A stretch of 64,000 bases of DNA from Amyloporia xantha. Taxonomy: Eukaryota; Basidiomycota; Agaricomycetes; Polyporales; Adustoporiaceae. The position numbers and the translations under genes are program-made. Shown piece after piece: positions 1 through 12,410 of the stretch (its first letter is position 1; the number at the start of each line of letters is the position of its first letter). Under the pieces are notes generated by a model. That model was not told the DNA's origin and searched no databases. It saw only the letters and a list, made by a program, of their open reading frames with translations. The stretch is taken from contig JAYKKR010000030.1 in the NCBI GenBank assembly GCA_036971615.1, positions 186,001 through 250,000 on the forward strand, written 5' to 3'.

Positions 1-1077
1 CGGCGACTTACGCTAGCGCGGAATTGTCGTTTTGAGATCACCGCTTCCGTCGACTCGAAGGGCAGAGGTGCCTTCTTGACCTTCCGTGTGAAGCGTCCGC
101 GTAATTTCGGAATTGGATCCGGAACGGACGGCGCATCGCCACTGTCGCTTAGTTGGTATGGGCGGTCGGACGGGTCTTCAGGATACATAGCTATCATCAG
201 CACCATGAGCGCTTTGACTCAGGCGTAGTTGCAGAAGGATGGCACTCGAATAGTAACCCGTAGGAGGCGCAAAGTCCATCGCGCCGCAGAAAGTAATCAG
301 TCACTGCAGTGGCAAGTCTCGCCGTCCATGAACGGCTACTACGTCGTGTGAGATGATGGTCAATAATAGATACCGCTGTACGTCGGATGAAAGATTTGTA
401 ATACCAAGCAGACAACCCGGGTAGTCTGATTGTAATGTGAAACCGAAACCGAGAACCAGAAAACGAGTAAATTTGCGTGTTCCTCAGCGACCCGAGCTCG
501 GTCTTCGACAATTAGTTGTGACAACCGTCAAAGTTCGGGAATGCATCTGTGAAATTCACCCCTGGAGCGAGGTCCAGGTCGACGCCGAATGTGACGAAGT
601 AAATTTTGCACTAAATCCGCGGCCGATCTTGTGGACCCGCCGGGAGTCTCGGGCTCTGGTTCTGCGCAGTGCGCACTGATGCGGCATTGGCGCGAATGTT
701 GCGAGTATACCGTGCCGCTAGCAGCATATTCAATGGAAGTTCAAAAGCTCAGAAATTGCTCCTCTTGTGCTCGCACTTTCCGAGCACAAAAGGAACAATT
801 TTGAGATGATGAAGTCATTGAATGACTTGGAACGTGGCAAGCCTCGTGTCCATAGTGTACTGCCAGTGACAAGAAACCTTTGACGTCTGAGAACACCCAC
901 TGTGGTGCTTATCGCCACGTAATAGAACATAAACATGGGGCATCATGTGAACCGGTGTATAACTTGAATATTACATATATGGAAGGGGACTTTCCTATTA
1001 TGGATGATTGATCCGTTGATGAAATACAGAACATACTGAAGCCGCTCTGCTATCACACGGAGCATAAGAATGTCAAA
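1..1077. other. No gene recognised
   Basis: I see no convincing coding exon or repeat here. Short open frames exist on both strands but none resembles a family I know, and none shows a chain of exons. The right end is probably the promoter and 5' leader of the gene that starts near 1078. Confidence 0.4.
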
Positions 1078-1787
1078 ATGTCTTTAATACTCCCCTGCAG
1101 AGTGGATTTTTATATACACTCTTTACCACCATCTATCACAGCGACCAGCAATTGCGATATGCAAGTTCGCTCAGCATTCTCAGGCAAACTCAAAAAGCAT
1201 GTGACCGCGTCGCGATCGTTGAAGACGCGCCGCCGTCTGTCCGCGAAGGCCAAGCAACTACGCAAAGGTTGTCTGCTGCAATTATGCCGTAAACCGCTCT
1301 GCTGAACCACTCTGTTCAATCACCTTCTCAGAGTTTTATACTACAGTCCTGAACCCGACAGCAGATGAAAAGCGACACATCCGCGAGTGCATCGGCCGAC
1401 TGCCAGGCTGCGAATGGTATTTAGAGTCGAACAGACCAGACCTCAACTACCAGTCCTTGATTCGAAGACAACGGGGAGCTGCCAGGGTAGTGGAGAACAT
1501 ACGCAGTGAGTGGATCGTCTGTGCTCTACCCTGTATCAGACCAGACGTCGATTTCGGCCGCAGGAGAGAAGATCTCGTGGCTCACCCAGTCCCTTCAACA
1601 CTACCCAAACCCGGACCTCAACACGATACTCATATGGGCTCAGAACTGCAACGCAGAGCCGTGCTGGGTGTACAAGCACGTCATGACGGACTGCTCACGC
1701 CTGCAGCGCTCTGCCTGCTCCGCGGCCACTGACGGCCGAATCCATGTGGTGCGTGTCATGAGGCCAGCACCTTACTCGTTGTCTTGA
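1078..1787 (+). CDS. Small homeodomain-like protein, paralogue of the 33.9 kb gene
   Basis: Proposed exons are 1078-1267, 1332-1505 and 1564-1787, giving about 195 aa. Both introns have GT...AG ends and keep phase (phase 1 each time). The spliced product has a basic stretch (RRRLSAKAKQLRK), then EFYTTVLNPTADEKRHI, RLPGCEW and RPDLNYQSLIRR. This spacing resembles a divergent homeodomain: a helix, a loop with NP, a second helix, and a basic third helix. The usual WFxN of helix 3 is replaced by LNYQS, so DNA binding is only inferred. Exon 3 gives a motif with PNPDLNTILIWAQNC. A second gene at 33857-34453 on the other strand matches in protein sequence and in both intron positions, which is the main support for the model. 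The start could instead be the internal Met at 1159. The function is not known to me. Confidence 0.55.
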
Positions 1788-3109
1788 AAGTAATGCGTAG
1801 GACAACTATCCCACCACTGCGGACGAATATAATCCCACCACCGATGAATATAAGGACCCGGACGATTACTACCGCACATGCCAGTGCCCGCCATTCTCAT
1901 GCGCGTGTGCCGTATACAACGACTATACGCCGCCCGTTTGTGACGCAGGCGCTGCCTCAGACTCGCACTGGCACCATATCCACCCCAACTCTAGCAACTC
2001 TATACTGTAAAAAAATGCCCGATCGCTCAATGTCTCAAACCGGTGTAGGTGGATGTTCCGTTCTCGTCGTCGTTTCCTCTTGCTTTGTACACGCTATATC
2101 CTTGCTATCACCGACTGCTCGCTATCCCCGCTCATCTGTACAGTTCTGCTTGCTCATGTACGACTTATGACTGCCGTATATAATCGTCATTGCTTCTCTG
2201 AAGCTTCAATTGTCACCAGTAGGCGTGATCATTTCAATGATTTCAATGTGCCATTATCCTGCAACTGAGCTCGACAGCTAATGTACTCAACTCATCGTTA
2301 CTAGGCCTGGACGCAGGTGTCCTACAATGTTCATGTCTATTCACCTTATTCCATCAACCATATTGTGCACTTCCAAAACAGAAACGACGGCAGCAGTCCA
2401 TGGATATACGCCGAGCAACGTAAATTCAATACTGGCCAGGGCAGACCAATGTCAAGCCTATATATATAGACACCTCCGTATTATACATTTCCGAGACCTA
2501 GAAAAGATTCGTACGGTAACGTAGTAATGTTCCGCGCGAGTCTACAGTGCCGACCTTCCAGAGATCGGGACGGTGGCAGGCATGCTAGGTGGTTAATTAT
2601 ACATGTCAGGGGAATGAGTCTGCTAGAGAAAACAGGGACAGAACATAGGACGGGCGCTGCGAGCACGAGACAAGCGACTGCCGAGCACGTTGAAAATTTA
2701 GAGAACTGGAGAATCCGAACGGGAAGGAGGGTTGGGTTGATGTGAGATCGAATGAAAAATACACCTGTCTCGACAGCCATTGCAAAAGCCAAATCGGGCA
2801 GGCGCAACGCGAAGGATGTAAGGAATGACAGTGGTCGGCGGTAAGCTGCTTAGTGTTCAGCAAGCAAGCAAAATAGATGAGACAGATGGTTATATAGTGA
2901 ATAAATCTTGAGCTCGAGATCAGCTTGTGTTCAGACATCTGGCGCACCACCCTTCGAAAGTGGAGGAGTCTTCCACCGCGGTTAAGGCGAGCGGGACCAC
3001 CGCGGACAGCACATAACCAAATCATGCGGAGACTATCTCACACCTGCACGACCCGGCCCCCTCAGCGCCCAGCCCCTCAGGATCCCAATCACCCTTGTCG
3101 ACGCCTTGA
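1788..3109. other. No gene recognised
   Basis: This stretch holds only scattered short frames. The part next to 3110 may contain the 3' end or terminal exon of the minus-strand proline/serine-rich gene, whose last exon I could not place. Confidence 0.35.
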
Positions 3110-5100
3110 TTAGGCCGCGCTCCGGCACATCCTTCTGTGTATCGTCCTCCCAGCGCGGGGAACAGTGGATCGAGAGCGTCGGATCGGGCGGGGCACGCGA
3201 GAACATGCATGGCCCGGATGTATCGGAGCACGCAAAAGCCATGGCGGCAAGGTGGGGCTGGGGAACGGAGAGGTCAGTATCCATCCAAGAAGGGCAGTCA
3301 AGCACACATGACAGGGAAAGGAGCTGCAGGGGAACAGTGGGTAAGAAGGGAAATGTAGACTCACACAGCGAACACGCCGTCCAAACACCTTGCAAGTACC
3401 CGGGGGAGGCTCCTCGTACCTCGCGTTCTCAACCTCTTTTCCGTCCTCATTTTCAAGGTCATTCTCATAATCGTCCGCGATATGCGCGACCCTCACCCAC
3501 ATCTCCCGCGACCTCCGCACCTCGCTATTAATTGCATCACGCTCATCACCGCCCATCTTCTCCTCCACATACAGTCCGTGTTCGTCCTCCGGAATTTCTT
3601 CCCACCTCGACAGAAGCACTGTCCGTCTCCTCATCCGTGGCGACGCCCCAAATCCGAGCCCCACCTCCGCATCAGCATCTAGACCCAGGGACAACCCGAG
3701 GTCCGACGCAATGATTGGGTCTGCGCCGAATGGCGGACTCAAACGGCCACGCGAGGGCTCGGGCGACGTGGACGTGGAGGGATAAGACGATGCGTCGGTG
3801 TCGTGCTCGTCGTCATCATCAGAGGAAAAGCTCGTGGAGGGGACGGACATGGCGAATTGCGAAACTAACGTGGAGCTTGCAGTGGAGACAGATTTTGCAT
3901 GTGAGGGCGGCATGGGAAGAGGCCGGATGATAGACGAGGTGACTGGTGTTGGTAAGGGGCGGAGAGTGGGGAAGTCGAATTAACGAGGAACGGGCGGGGC
4001 GAGAGCGGCAGCGGACGGAGGGCGGGCGAGGTCAGCACAGAGGGGAGCGGTCGGGGGGAGGTCGAGTCTGCAGGGAGTGGTCTAGGCGAGGTCGGACTGG
4101 TGGGGAGCGGTCGAATTGGTACCGAGGCGAAAGGGGACGCCCGAGGGGAAGAAGGATCGGTGGACAATGGTCGGTAGGACAAAGGATTAGATGGTAGTGG
4201 ACGGGGTGAGACAGCATCAGGTAACGGCAGTGGCCGGGGCGAGGACGGGTCCACAGGTATTGGCAGCGGGCGCGGTGAGGTCGGCGCATGGCGCACTTCG
4301 ACAATCTCAGCTGCGGTACGCGGGGATGGCACGCGGGTCTCCGTCCTCTCCTCCTTCTCCTTCTCCATTTCCTTTGCCAGCGGTCCCTCCTCCCCTCGAT
4401 CGACTACGCTCGCTGCATAGCACACATCCGCCCACGAGTCCGTCGGGCTCGATAGCAGCAGCGAGTCGAGCGCATCCAGGCACGACAGGTCAAACAGCGG
4501 GAGGAACGGCGACAAGCTGCGGTCCATGCCAAGCGCGATGCTGAGGCGGGGGCGCACGGCATCCTGGCCAGCATACGCATGCTCAGCGATGTCCGCGCAT
4601 CCAGCGAGGACCGTGGACCCAACAGGCGGCGGTGCAAGGGAGTCGTGGAGCGTAACCTCGTCGTCCACGTCTTCGTCGGTGGGATTCATGTATGCTGCCA
4701 GTGCAGCATTGGGGTGGACGGCACGGCTGAGCTCGGCGACAGATTCGAAGTCCGGGATCGTGGGCAGCGACTCGTCCCGCATGTGCATGCGTATCGGCGG
4801 CTCAGCAAGTCCACTGGGCGTGTAAGGCGGAGAGGAAGGACAGAGGTTGTACGCAGGCGGGAGGGATAGCATTGAGTCCGATGCCGAGTGGTGGGACAGA
4901 CCAGCCGCTGGCAGGGGAAGCGATATGTCCGAGGCGAGCGCGGCGGGGAACACCATGTCGTCGGTGTGTTGCAATCCTTCCTCGTTGTCTCCGTGTTCCG
5001 AGTCCTCCCCGAGATCGAGGATGGATGCAGACGCAGACGAGCCATTGAGCCAGGGAGAGTGAGGGGCAGGGGTCGACGGAGAAGTGGGGATTTGCTCGAC
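3110..5100 (-). CDS. Proline/serine-rich protein with SPRPLP repeats, probable frameshift
   Basis: Reading leftwards, one exon opens after an acceptor at 5100 (CAG before 5100) and runs to about 3960. It includes an acidic start (GEDSEHGDNEEG), a middle with LFDLSCLDALDSLLL, and then a run of about ten units of the type SPRPLP. Near 3960-3985 the repeat pattern leaves this frame and continues in another one (TLRPLPTPVTSS, then IIRPLPMPPSHAKS). That frame goes on through an acidic DDDDEHDTD segment to a possible donor at about 3389. The frame change falls in a CTCT stretch and could be a real 1-2 base indel, a sequencing error, or an unseen short intron. The first exon and the last exon are not identified. 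The composition suggests a largely disordered protein. I do not recognise the family. Confidence 0.5.
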
Positions 5101-7131
5101 CTGTGTACGGGACAGGATCAGCGGGGGACATCAGTAACAGGGATTATAGTTGATGGCAAGGACGGTGACAATGAGACGAACGTACTTCGTGAGCTACGGA
5201 GAGCGGGGAAAAGTTGAAGGGAGTGGCAGGGCGTGTCATTGTACAGATATTCAAGAAGCCGGGATACAAGGGGCAGGACGTAGACGAGAGGAAAGGCAGA
5301 TGATGAGATGGGCTACAACGAAAGACGGGCTATGTACAGCGCTGGATGTATGTGTCCATATCAGTACGATAGCACGGCCAACATTGAGGCAGATGGGAGG
5401 CTTAGTCGTACCTCCTGTATATCCTTCGAACGAAGGATATTTGAGATAGCTTGAGGCAAAGATGAGCGGCAGAAGGCACTGCCTCTGTGATACTGCGGTC
5501 AAGCAAGTTGAAGTGCTTCTTGAGATACAAAGGGACAAGGGCAGAGATGAGAGGGCAGTAGGTGGACCTTACCCGTGCTCACTGGTCAGTGTGGAGAGCC
5601 GCTGTTGGCGACAGCGACGAGGAGATTGACATGGATGTCTCTTTTGTGAAGGAGCACTCGTCTGAGTCGCTGGTGATCGCCGGTGCCGGACACCGATATC
5701 AATGGAATGGAAGCGCCCTGGTAAATGGTTGGCTCGTACCTGTTCCGTCAGGGCGCCTGATCCGCACGCCGGCCATCCCGAGACGAACCGAGTTGGTTTG
5801 AAACGTGCGCCGGCACTCAGCATGGAGACGATAAGCAGCTCACAATAGTAAAGTCCATCATGGACGAAATCTTTCCGTCGACGACGCTGACTCAGAGGGC
5901 GGCGAAATGTTGGATTCAAGTAGATAATGCGAAATGCTTTCTCGTCGGTTGTCGAGGGGGGGGGCACCCAACTCGAGGAGGTTCATGTGAGCCACAGTGA
6001 ACGCCGGTGCTGGTTAGGGTCACCCAGTTGGCGGGTTGAATCACACTTCCACCCTGTGACTGGGTTAAACTCAGGTGGGTTAATTTGGAGTGACTTTTAC
6101 CCTCGTCATTCAACCCTGCTTCAGGGCTGTTTTCACCGCAAACGAAGATTTTGCATGGTGAAAGCGGACATTTTTCGTGTTATTTTCACCATGTACGCGG
6201 GGGGTTAGGACAACCCGATATTAGCTAAAATAACCATGTAGACAGGCGAAAATTACCCATATCTAAGGGTTGATTTCACCAGATTTCGTCCCCACAGTGA
6301 GCATTATCGCATGATGCGCGTTCGTCGGTGGTCGTGTCTCTTAAGGCACGCAGCGGGGGAGACATCAGTAGATTGGTGATTCGGAAAAGAAAGCGTCCCC
6401 GTCGCTAATTGGGCGCGTCTTTCATACTCCATCCATGACTCCGTTGTGAGAGGGCGACGCGAACAACCCGATCGCGCGAGTAACGAAGTCCGGGGAGAGG
6501 CTCAGAGAAAAGTGGGGGAAAGTTGGATGCTCCCTTCGAAGGCGGAAGGGCGCCCTTATATATACCAGAGCTTGCAGCCACTGGCCATGACATCACGAAT
6601 AGAAGTAACACGCCGAGAACGCACCCGAACATGACAGGAAAGAAAGTAACATACGAATTTGGAAGGCTCATTACTATATACGGAAATGGTTCTGTCTATG
6701 CTCGTCGCACATACCGTCCACGCTGTCTGCTTCGCAGTGGCTTTAGATCCATCATGCGAGAGATTAAAAGATATCTATCCTATGAGTTCGCAAGGAGACT
6801 AGTACAAAGAGGTCGAAGGAGAACAACAAGTATAGAGAAATTGTCAATGTCGATCGTGCTCGATCGTATTCTTGGCGTGCGGAGCGCGTTAAACTTCCCT
6901 TCCAAAACTGGGAACAATAAAAGACGAATTAAAGCTCTGCTTGTCGCTAAACATAAATCACAGCATGAACCGGAGAGGCGCACAACAAACTAGGCGTCAC
7001 AAGTACGTGCATGGAGGGGGCAGGTGGATATTGGAGTGTATTTTCAGGTCTATAAACCTCCCGTGCTACTCTTTATCCTTATTGGAGACTAAGGTAGATG
7101 TACTATCAGTGGACCTGGGTTTATAATTGAG
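5101..7131. other. No gene recognised; possible small repeat near 5.95-6.3 kb
   Basis: No exon chain is visible. Around 5950-6300 the sequence contains several near copies of GGGTTGA/GGGTTAA and of TTTCACC in both orientations. This may be an old miniature transposon, but no clean ends or target duplication could be found. Confidence 0.3.
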
Positions 7132-8040
7132 ACGGTGTCTATAAGTTGGCTCTGCCTCCTTCCGCAACCATCCAATAAGCATAAAATTTGGTTTGAAGCT
7201 CTTATTTTAGAGCATTTTGAAAAAGACTGTCGACTCAGATTTTGCGATTTCGTGCTGAGGAAAAAACAGGACGTTGCGCAAGTCGCGTTTTACACCCATG
7301 AGCCTCGAAATTCGCTATAGATCGGCGCATCGGGCCAGATATATTGTCGCGCCGGAACAGCTCCGAGGAGAGTACAACAACATATCGTATCGTTATTTTT
7401 AGCTAGGATTGTAGAGCAGACGGAGATGCACAGAAACATCTGTCACCTCTGAATGTGGGGTAAATGTGGAGACCCAGGCCGAAAACCAGAAGCCGTTGGA
7501 AACCCAGGTCCACTGATAGCAATTTGACACTGATCAACGAAGCTCAAGTGTTCAGGCTAGATGGCTCAGCCTGGAAGGTAAAGTCAGTCGAATCTCACTC
7601 AAACTATTGCTTCACGTACTACAATTCTGTGCCAGTACGGAGATGTCCAGCACGAGTGTTGGATAATGCATGATGAGTACTGAGTATTGAAAGTCGACTT
7701 CGACGAGTGATGAATGAAACGAGCATCAAGCTAGAATGATATGCAGCACAAACGATAACGAAAACAGTATGGACCATGGACGTGCACGAACGATGACGGT
7801 GACTAGATGCGAGAGTGAGGAACAAGGAATGAGGAGCGATAGATGCAAGCGACATGGAGAATGCGAGGCGAGACAATATGCGACAGGAGATGAACAGCGA
7901 CGAGATGAGAGGTGGCGAGATAAACGAGACCGAATGCAAACCCGCAGGCACCACATCCGATGAGCAGAGAGAAAGAGAGAGAAGAAACGCGGCCCCTGGC
8001 CAACGGCAGAGAATTTTGGTGCGCCTGGACTTCTTCACAG

Positions 8041-9459
8041 TCACCGCGTCCCCGCCCCCGCACCGGCACCGCCAATCGTGCCTATACTCCGTCTCCGCAG
8101 CTTCATCGTCAGCTCTTTCGCCTTCCCCCTCCACCCCTTCTCCTTTTCCGTGCATCCGCCCATGCTCACCCGACTCTCCTTCGCCTTCAGGGTCCCCTGC
8201 GCAAACGCCACGGTCGTCCCCGCGCGCGAGCGGCCTGCCTTTCCCTCCCTCTCCCTCTCGCCCTCCCCACCTGCCCCCTCCTCCCTCTCACTCTCGGCAT
8301 CGACGTTCACCGTAGCTTCCTCCACCTTCACCCCGATCATAAGCCCCGCGCCACCATTGTTCACGAGCACGTCGCGCGAGCGTGTCTTGCTCCGCGAGAG
8401 ACGCCGGCTGAACGCCTTGCTGAGCGACTGCCGCCCCGCGAACGTCGCCATCTGGACGACTTGCGTCTCGTCGGGCACATCGTGGTGGGCAGAGAGCGCG
8501 GACGGGTCGAGGCTGGAGGAGGCAGGGAGGGAGGCGAGAGAGTCGGCGCTACTTGCCTGGCTCGAGAGAAGCTGTTCAGATGAGGAAAGAGAATGGCAGA
8601 GGGAGGGCTCACATGTACTTGCGCTTGGTAGAATGTCGGCTTTCGCACGACGTATGATGCTACAGGGGCCGGTGCGTCAGATAGCTTGCTCAAGCCGTCT
8701 GTTGAAGGGTCCGTGCTCTATGGACCATAGTTAGCCAAAGAACGAGCGAATGTGGCGTGCGAAGACAACCCAAGGCATTTAATTCAGTCCGAATAACGCC
8801 TTCGGCCAGACGGCATTTGGCATTTGGATTTAGTAGTGTTACCGGGTAATGTAACGGTGACTCAAGGCCACGGAGTAGCTGCCTTGGACTGCCCAAGGTT
8901 CATCAACGTAGCCTTCACCCAGTCCAAGGCACCTCATAGCCAAGATCTCGTGCTGGCAAGTCAAGGCGCGCCTTGATTCAAGGTCACCTTCCGTCTCAGC
9001 AACACTAGCCCACGGACCGCGCGTCAGATATATCGTCTCGCTTCCCGTCTACTAAGCCGTCCTCGGGCCCGAGACAATAGAGAGCACTGTCGGACCAGCA
9101 CATGCACGCGGAGAAAGAGCGCGTTCCACTCATGACCATTCCTTAGAAGGAACACGCGAGACCTGTCACTCACCTGTCCGAACCTAGACACTGACACGCT
9201 ACCTCTCCTGCGTTCCTGCGGAAGACGTGTCACTGCCGTCGTCGACGGCGTGGATGGCGAGGCACTCCCATTGCCCGCGGTCTGGGAATGTGAACGCGCG
9301 AGGACCTCCGCCTCCGCCAGCGCCTGGGCCCTAGCGCGCCGCTCTGTCTCCTCCTCGACACGCTGAAAGATCTGCGGGACGCGTGAGCGCCGTATGCAGT
9401 GCGCTGACGGTGACGCGACTGACCTGTTCGATTCGCTCGGAACGCTCACAAGTCTCCAT
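8041..9459 (-). CDS. Conserved four-exon protein of unknown function, left copy
   Basis: Exons, by comparison with the right copy, are 9459-9424, 9371-9174, 8717-8613 and 8571-8041. All junctions are phase 0 and the product is about 289 aa. The N-terminal part carries a short charged helix (ERSERIEQ, then VEEETERRARAQ). The middle is serine-rich. The C-terminal part starts with LLSSQASSADS, contains MATFAGRQSLSKAFSRR, and ends in a low-complexity basic tail rich in Gly, Arg and Glu. The second intron is unusually long (about 456 bases) and contains a CAAGGC-rich insert present in both copies. No domain is recognised. The start Met at 9459 gives only a 12-codon first exon; the frame is also open further upstream but is not conserved between copies. 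Confidence 0.6.
8760..8995. repeat. CAAGGC-rich insert inside intron 2
   Basis: The long intron of the duplicated gene contains many copies of CAAGG/CCTTG in both orientations, including the perfect 16-base palindrome TCAAGGCGCGCCTTGA at 8961-8976. The same block lies at about 21553-21788. It looks like a transposon remnant that entered before the duplication, but I could not define ends or a target duplication. Confidence 0.4.
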
Positions 9460-10110
9460 GGTGCAGATTTGGGCAGGCGCTGCGCGACGAGTCGACCTAG
9501 AGGGCGTGTCGTGGTAAAGGGGGGAGTTCCACGAACGTTGGACGGTGCACGTCGAAGAAATGCTTGCCCTCCATCACGGGCAGCTGCCGCAGCGGATGGA
9601 TTTTGTCCTGGAGTTCGCGACGCGTCTGAATCGCGTCCATTCCCAGCCCCCTGTTCAGGGCTGCCAGGGGCTGCCCTTCGTCTGCTCGGTTGTCTCACCC
9701 AACTGGTCAGAACATTGGCCGGGAGGGAGGCGCCCGCACGCCAGTCAAGGGGCCACTTTGTTCCCAGCTGGAATCATGAGAGTATGACCGCGAGATGGGC
9801 TAACTGTTCCGCTGTCTGAGCAGTCATAAGCCCGTCGAGAGTGACGCGAGTGAGCAGTCTGTGACGTCTTTCGAGCGTGGAAGAGTTGCCCGCCGCCTGT
9901 CATTGGCTAGCGTCGCGACAGAGGCCGAAGAGGTTTCTGGTCTTTCCACCGGGGGAACCAGTGAATTTTGACTTGGAATTTCGAACAGAAGTCGCGATCG
10001 GTGTATCGTTTTTACTGGACTGTTTCACTTCCTGGACGTGCTACGGAACCCAATTTACACTCTAAACGACAGCCTGTGTTCGACGACGAACGGACGACGA
10101 ACGGACGACG

Positions 10111-10375
10111 ATGTTCTCCATCGCCTACCTCCCGCACGTCCTCTCTTTCGTCGCGCTCACGTCCATCAGCATCCACCTCCTCCGCCAGCGCAATGACGCC
10201 GAGACTACACGCGCCCAGGTCGCGGCTGAAGAAGCTGGCGCGGAGTCAGCGTGAGGGCGGGGATGCTGGTACTGTCGGAGCATGGCGAGCCGCTTCGAAG
10301 GAGCCAATTGGGTGGAGGGAGGTGTTGCTGGGCAGGAGACAGGGGCCGATGGACGGAGCTGCGAAGGCGAGCGCG
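10111..10375 (+). pseudogene. Broken copy of the short coiled-coil protein gene
   Basis: This is the left copy of the gene at 22908-23368. It opens with the same start (MFS.AYLPHVL) and the hydrophobic segment followed by HLLRQRNDAETTRAQVAA. A 77-bp deletion relative to the right copy then removes the middle of the coiled coil. Because 77 is not a multiple of three, the frame changes and stops after 47 codons at 10254. The second exon is also absent, since the duplication ends before it. The open frame that remains is unlikely to give a working protein. Confidence 0.8.
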
Positions 10376-10388
10376 GGATGTCGAGAGC

Positions 10389-10461
10389 GACTGGCAGACT
10401 GGCAGTGAACGTTGAACGTTTGAACGTTGAACGACTGGCAGACTGGCAGTGAACGTTGAAC
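10389..10461. repeat. Two-unit short direct repeat
   Basis: The unit begins GACTGGCAGACTGGCAGTGA and ends GTTGAAC. It occurs at 10389 and again at 10433, separated by further GAACGTT copies. It sits exactly where the left segmental duplicate stops resembling the right one, so it may mark the breakpoint. Confidence 0.75.
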
Positions 10462-12373
10462 TTCCAACGCTCCAACGCTGTCACTCGCAGTGCCCGGCGC
10501 AGAGCCCCGTCGCTGCGTCGTTCAAACGGTATGTCATGTACAACGAAATATATTTCATATTCTATCTAGCGCGATCGCCTGATCTCGCGCACCGCTGCCC
10601 TCCCTCCTCTCCCCTCTACGTCGTGCGCACAGAGCGTCCGTCCTTGCGCTGCGTCGGCTCCTCGACGCGCCGTCCGCTTGCTCAATGATCCTTCACTCTC
10701 CATATCCCCCAATTGCACAGCAGAACCAGCAACACGAGCTCACTACCCAGCACACACGTCCCTGCAGATGAACGTGCGATGAGGAAAAGGCAACGGGCGC
10801 GCAGCGAGTACCTCACACAGACTCTCGGAGACCGCTTGCCAGCGTGCCAGCCCACCAGTCCATTCGCACGTCCATGGCCTCCGCATAGGTACGTCCGTTG
10901 ACAAGGATTCAAACTCAGGCACTGACGACAGCGCTCTAGTCGGGCACGGAACTCGATCAAACACACGACACAGGGCCCTCAGCATGGCAGATCGTTCGGT
11001 AGCGCGTCTCCTCCCTCCCGACGTTGTATGCGCGCGCCTGCTCCTGCGTTCTCCCATCTGCTCATGTCTACTTGCACAGGCACCCCACCTCAGCATGCGC
11101 CCCCCGCAAGGCGGACTCCGTGAAGTGTGTGTCCTCACGCCTGCTCTCTCCGCCGTCCGCAGCTGTTCGTGCTGTGTCCACCACCCTCGCGCGAACCACA
11201 CCCGTCTACAACTACAGCGACAGACAGTGTACCCCAGCGCTGGCGAGCGCATCCGTTGAGACGCTTTCGCTTCGGCTGTACGACGATATGGAAGGTATGT
11301 ACTACGTACGCTAGACTAACTAAGACAACATGGAGGCCCAGCGCGGCATCCGACGATCCACGTCGGACATCCCCGTGCGCCCCCGCTCGCCGCTGAGGAC
11401 CACAAGGACAGACTCGCTGTCCGGCCATGCGGACAAAGTCTGCGCGATGCAGTCATCCACGACTGCTGCACTGCGCCCCACGGCACACACGAACGCGTCC
11501 GGAAGGCTGAGATCGGTCGATCGGTCGGCTGCAGCGTCCGGCAGCCTAACGTACGTACGTCTTACGCTCAGCGGACTCGACCTACCACTGACATGTGTGG
11601 TACAGTGGACGCGAGTGTCCACGTCTCGCACACCCGAGTCGTGAGAGATGCCGCGACAGACTTGCCGTCCGGCCGTTCAGACGAAGCCTCACCCGTCCAC
11701 CGTCCGTTGCACGTGCAGAACGGACACAGCCCGTTCCGCCAGCAACCGCAAGCGGTTGTTTGCGATGGGGTGCGTCGTGAAATGCTCGACACGGAGCGTT
11801 CGCTGATGACGCAAGCTCAGTCAGATCGGACTAGGCAGGTACATACTTGGGATAGCAATAATCTATGTATGTACCGTCCATTAGCATCTTTGAATATACG
11901 AGGACGGTCAGAGCAGAGACTTACCAATGGAGGCCGTGACACGACGGCTGGAGACGTAAGCCTGCGTGGCACCTCGCCGTTGCCGCGAATGATGCCCGCC
12001 TGAACTCGCGCACGTTCTGCGCAGTGAGGAGTGAAGCCGTTTCTCCGAGACTGCGCGTTATCGAGATCGACGAGCGAGCACTCCTCGCTGGGACGTTTGC
12101 GCCAGCGCCGAAGGCGCAGTATGGCGTAATCGGACAGCGAGCACGGACGATTCTTCGTACGTTAGCTCCCAATGTAAGCGGATTCAATACCGACCACTCA
12201 CCATACACAGCAAGGGCTCGTCAGCGCGCGCAGCAAATACGACGATCTGACCACCCGGCGCAACGAGGATGATTAGCTGTCCGGGGCACTTACCGGAATG
12301 AACATGCGTCGAGGCTGGGGCAGCGAGCGGGAGGCTGCAGCGAAGGAAATCAAACACGAGAGGAAGCTCGCTC

Positions 12374-12410
12374 GGGGATGGGGATGGGGATGGGGATGGG
12401 GATGGGGATG
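12374..12410 (+). repeat. GGGGAT hexanucleotide microsatellite, six units
   Basis: Six perfect tandem copies of GGGGAT run from 12374. It is too short, and the unit is wrong, for a usual fungal telomere array (TTAGGG). It is best read as an ordinary microsatellite. Confidence 0.9.

Larger units (their letters stand above)
7132..10375. repeat. Segmental duplication, left copy
   Basis: This block is repeated in the same orientation at 19936-23245. Most of it is nearly identical; copy-specific changes are single bases plus small indels (for example 11 bases missing from the right copy between about 7340 and 7540) and a 77-bp deletion in the left copy near 10220. Divergence is clearly higher from about 9500 rightwards. 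It contains a four-exon gene on the minus strand and the broken partner of a short gene on the plus strand. The left boundary is sharp at ACGGTGTCTATAAG. A small plus-strand frame just inside the boundary (7135-7320) is also kept in both copies but may be non-coding. Confidence 0.9.

Noticed and set aside
12374..12410. GGGGAT array as an internal telomere
   Set aside because: Only six units, the unit is not a known fungal telomere repeat, and genes continue on both sides.
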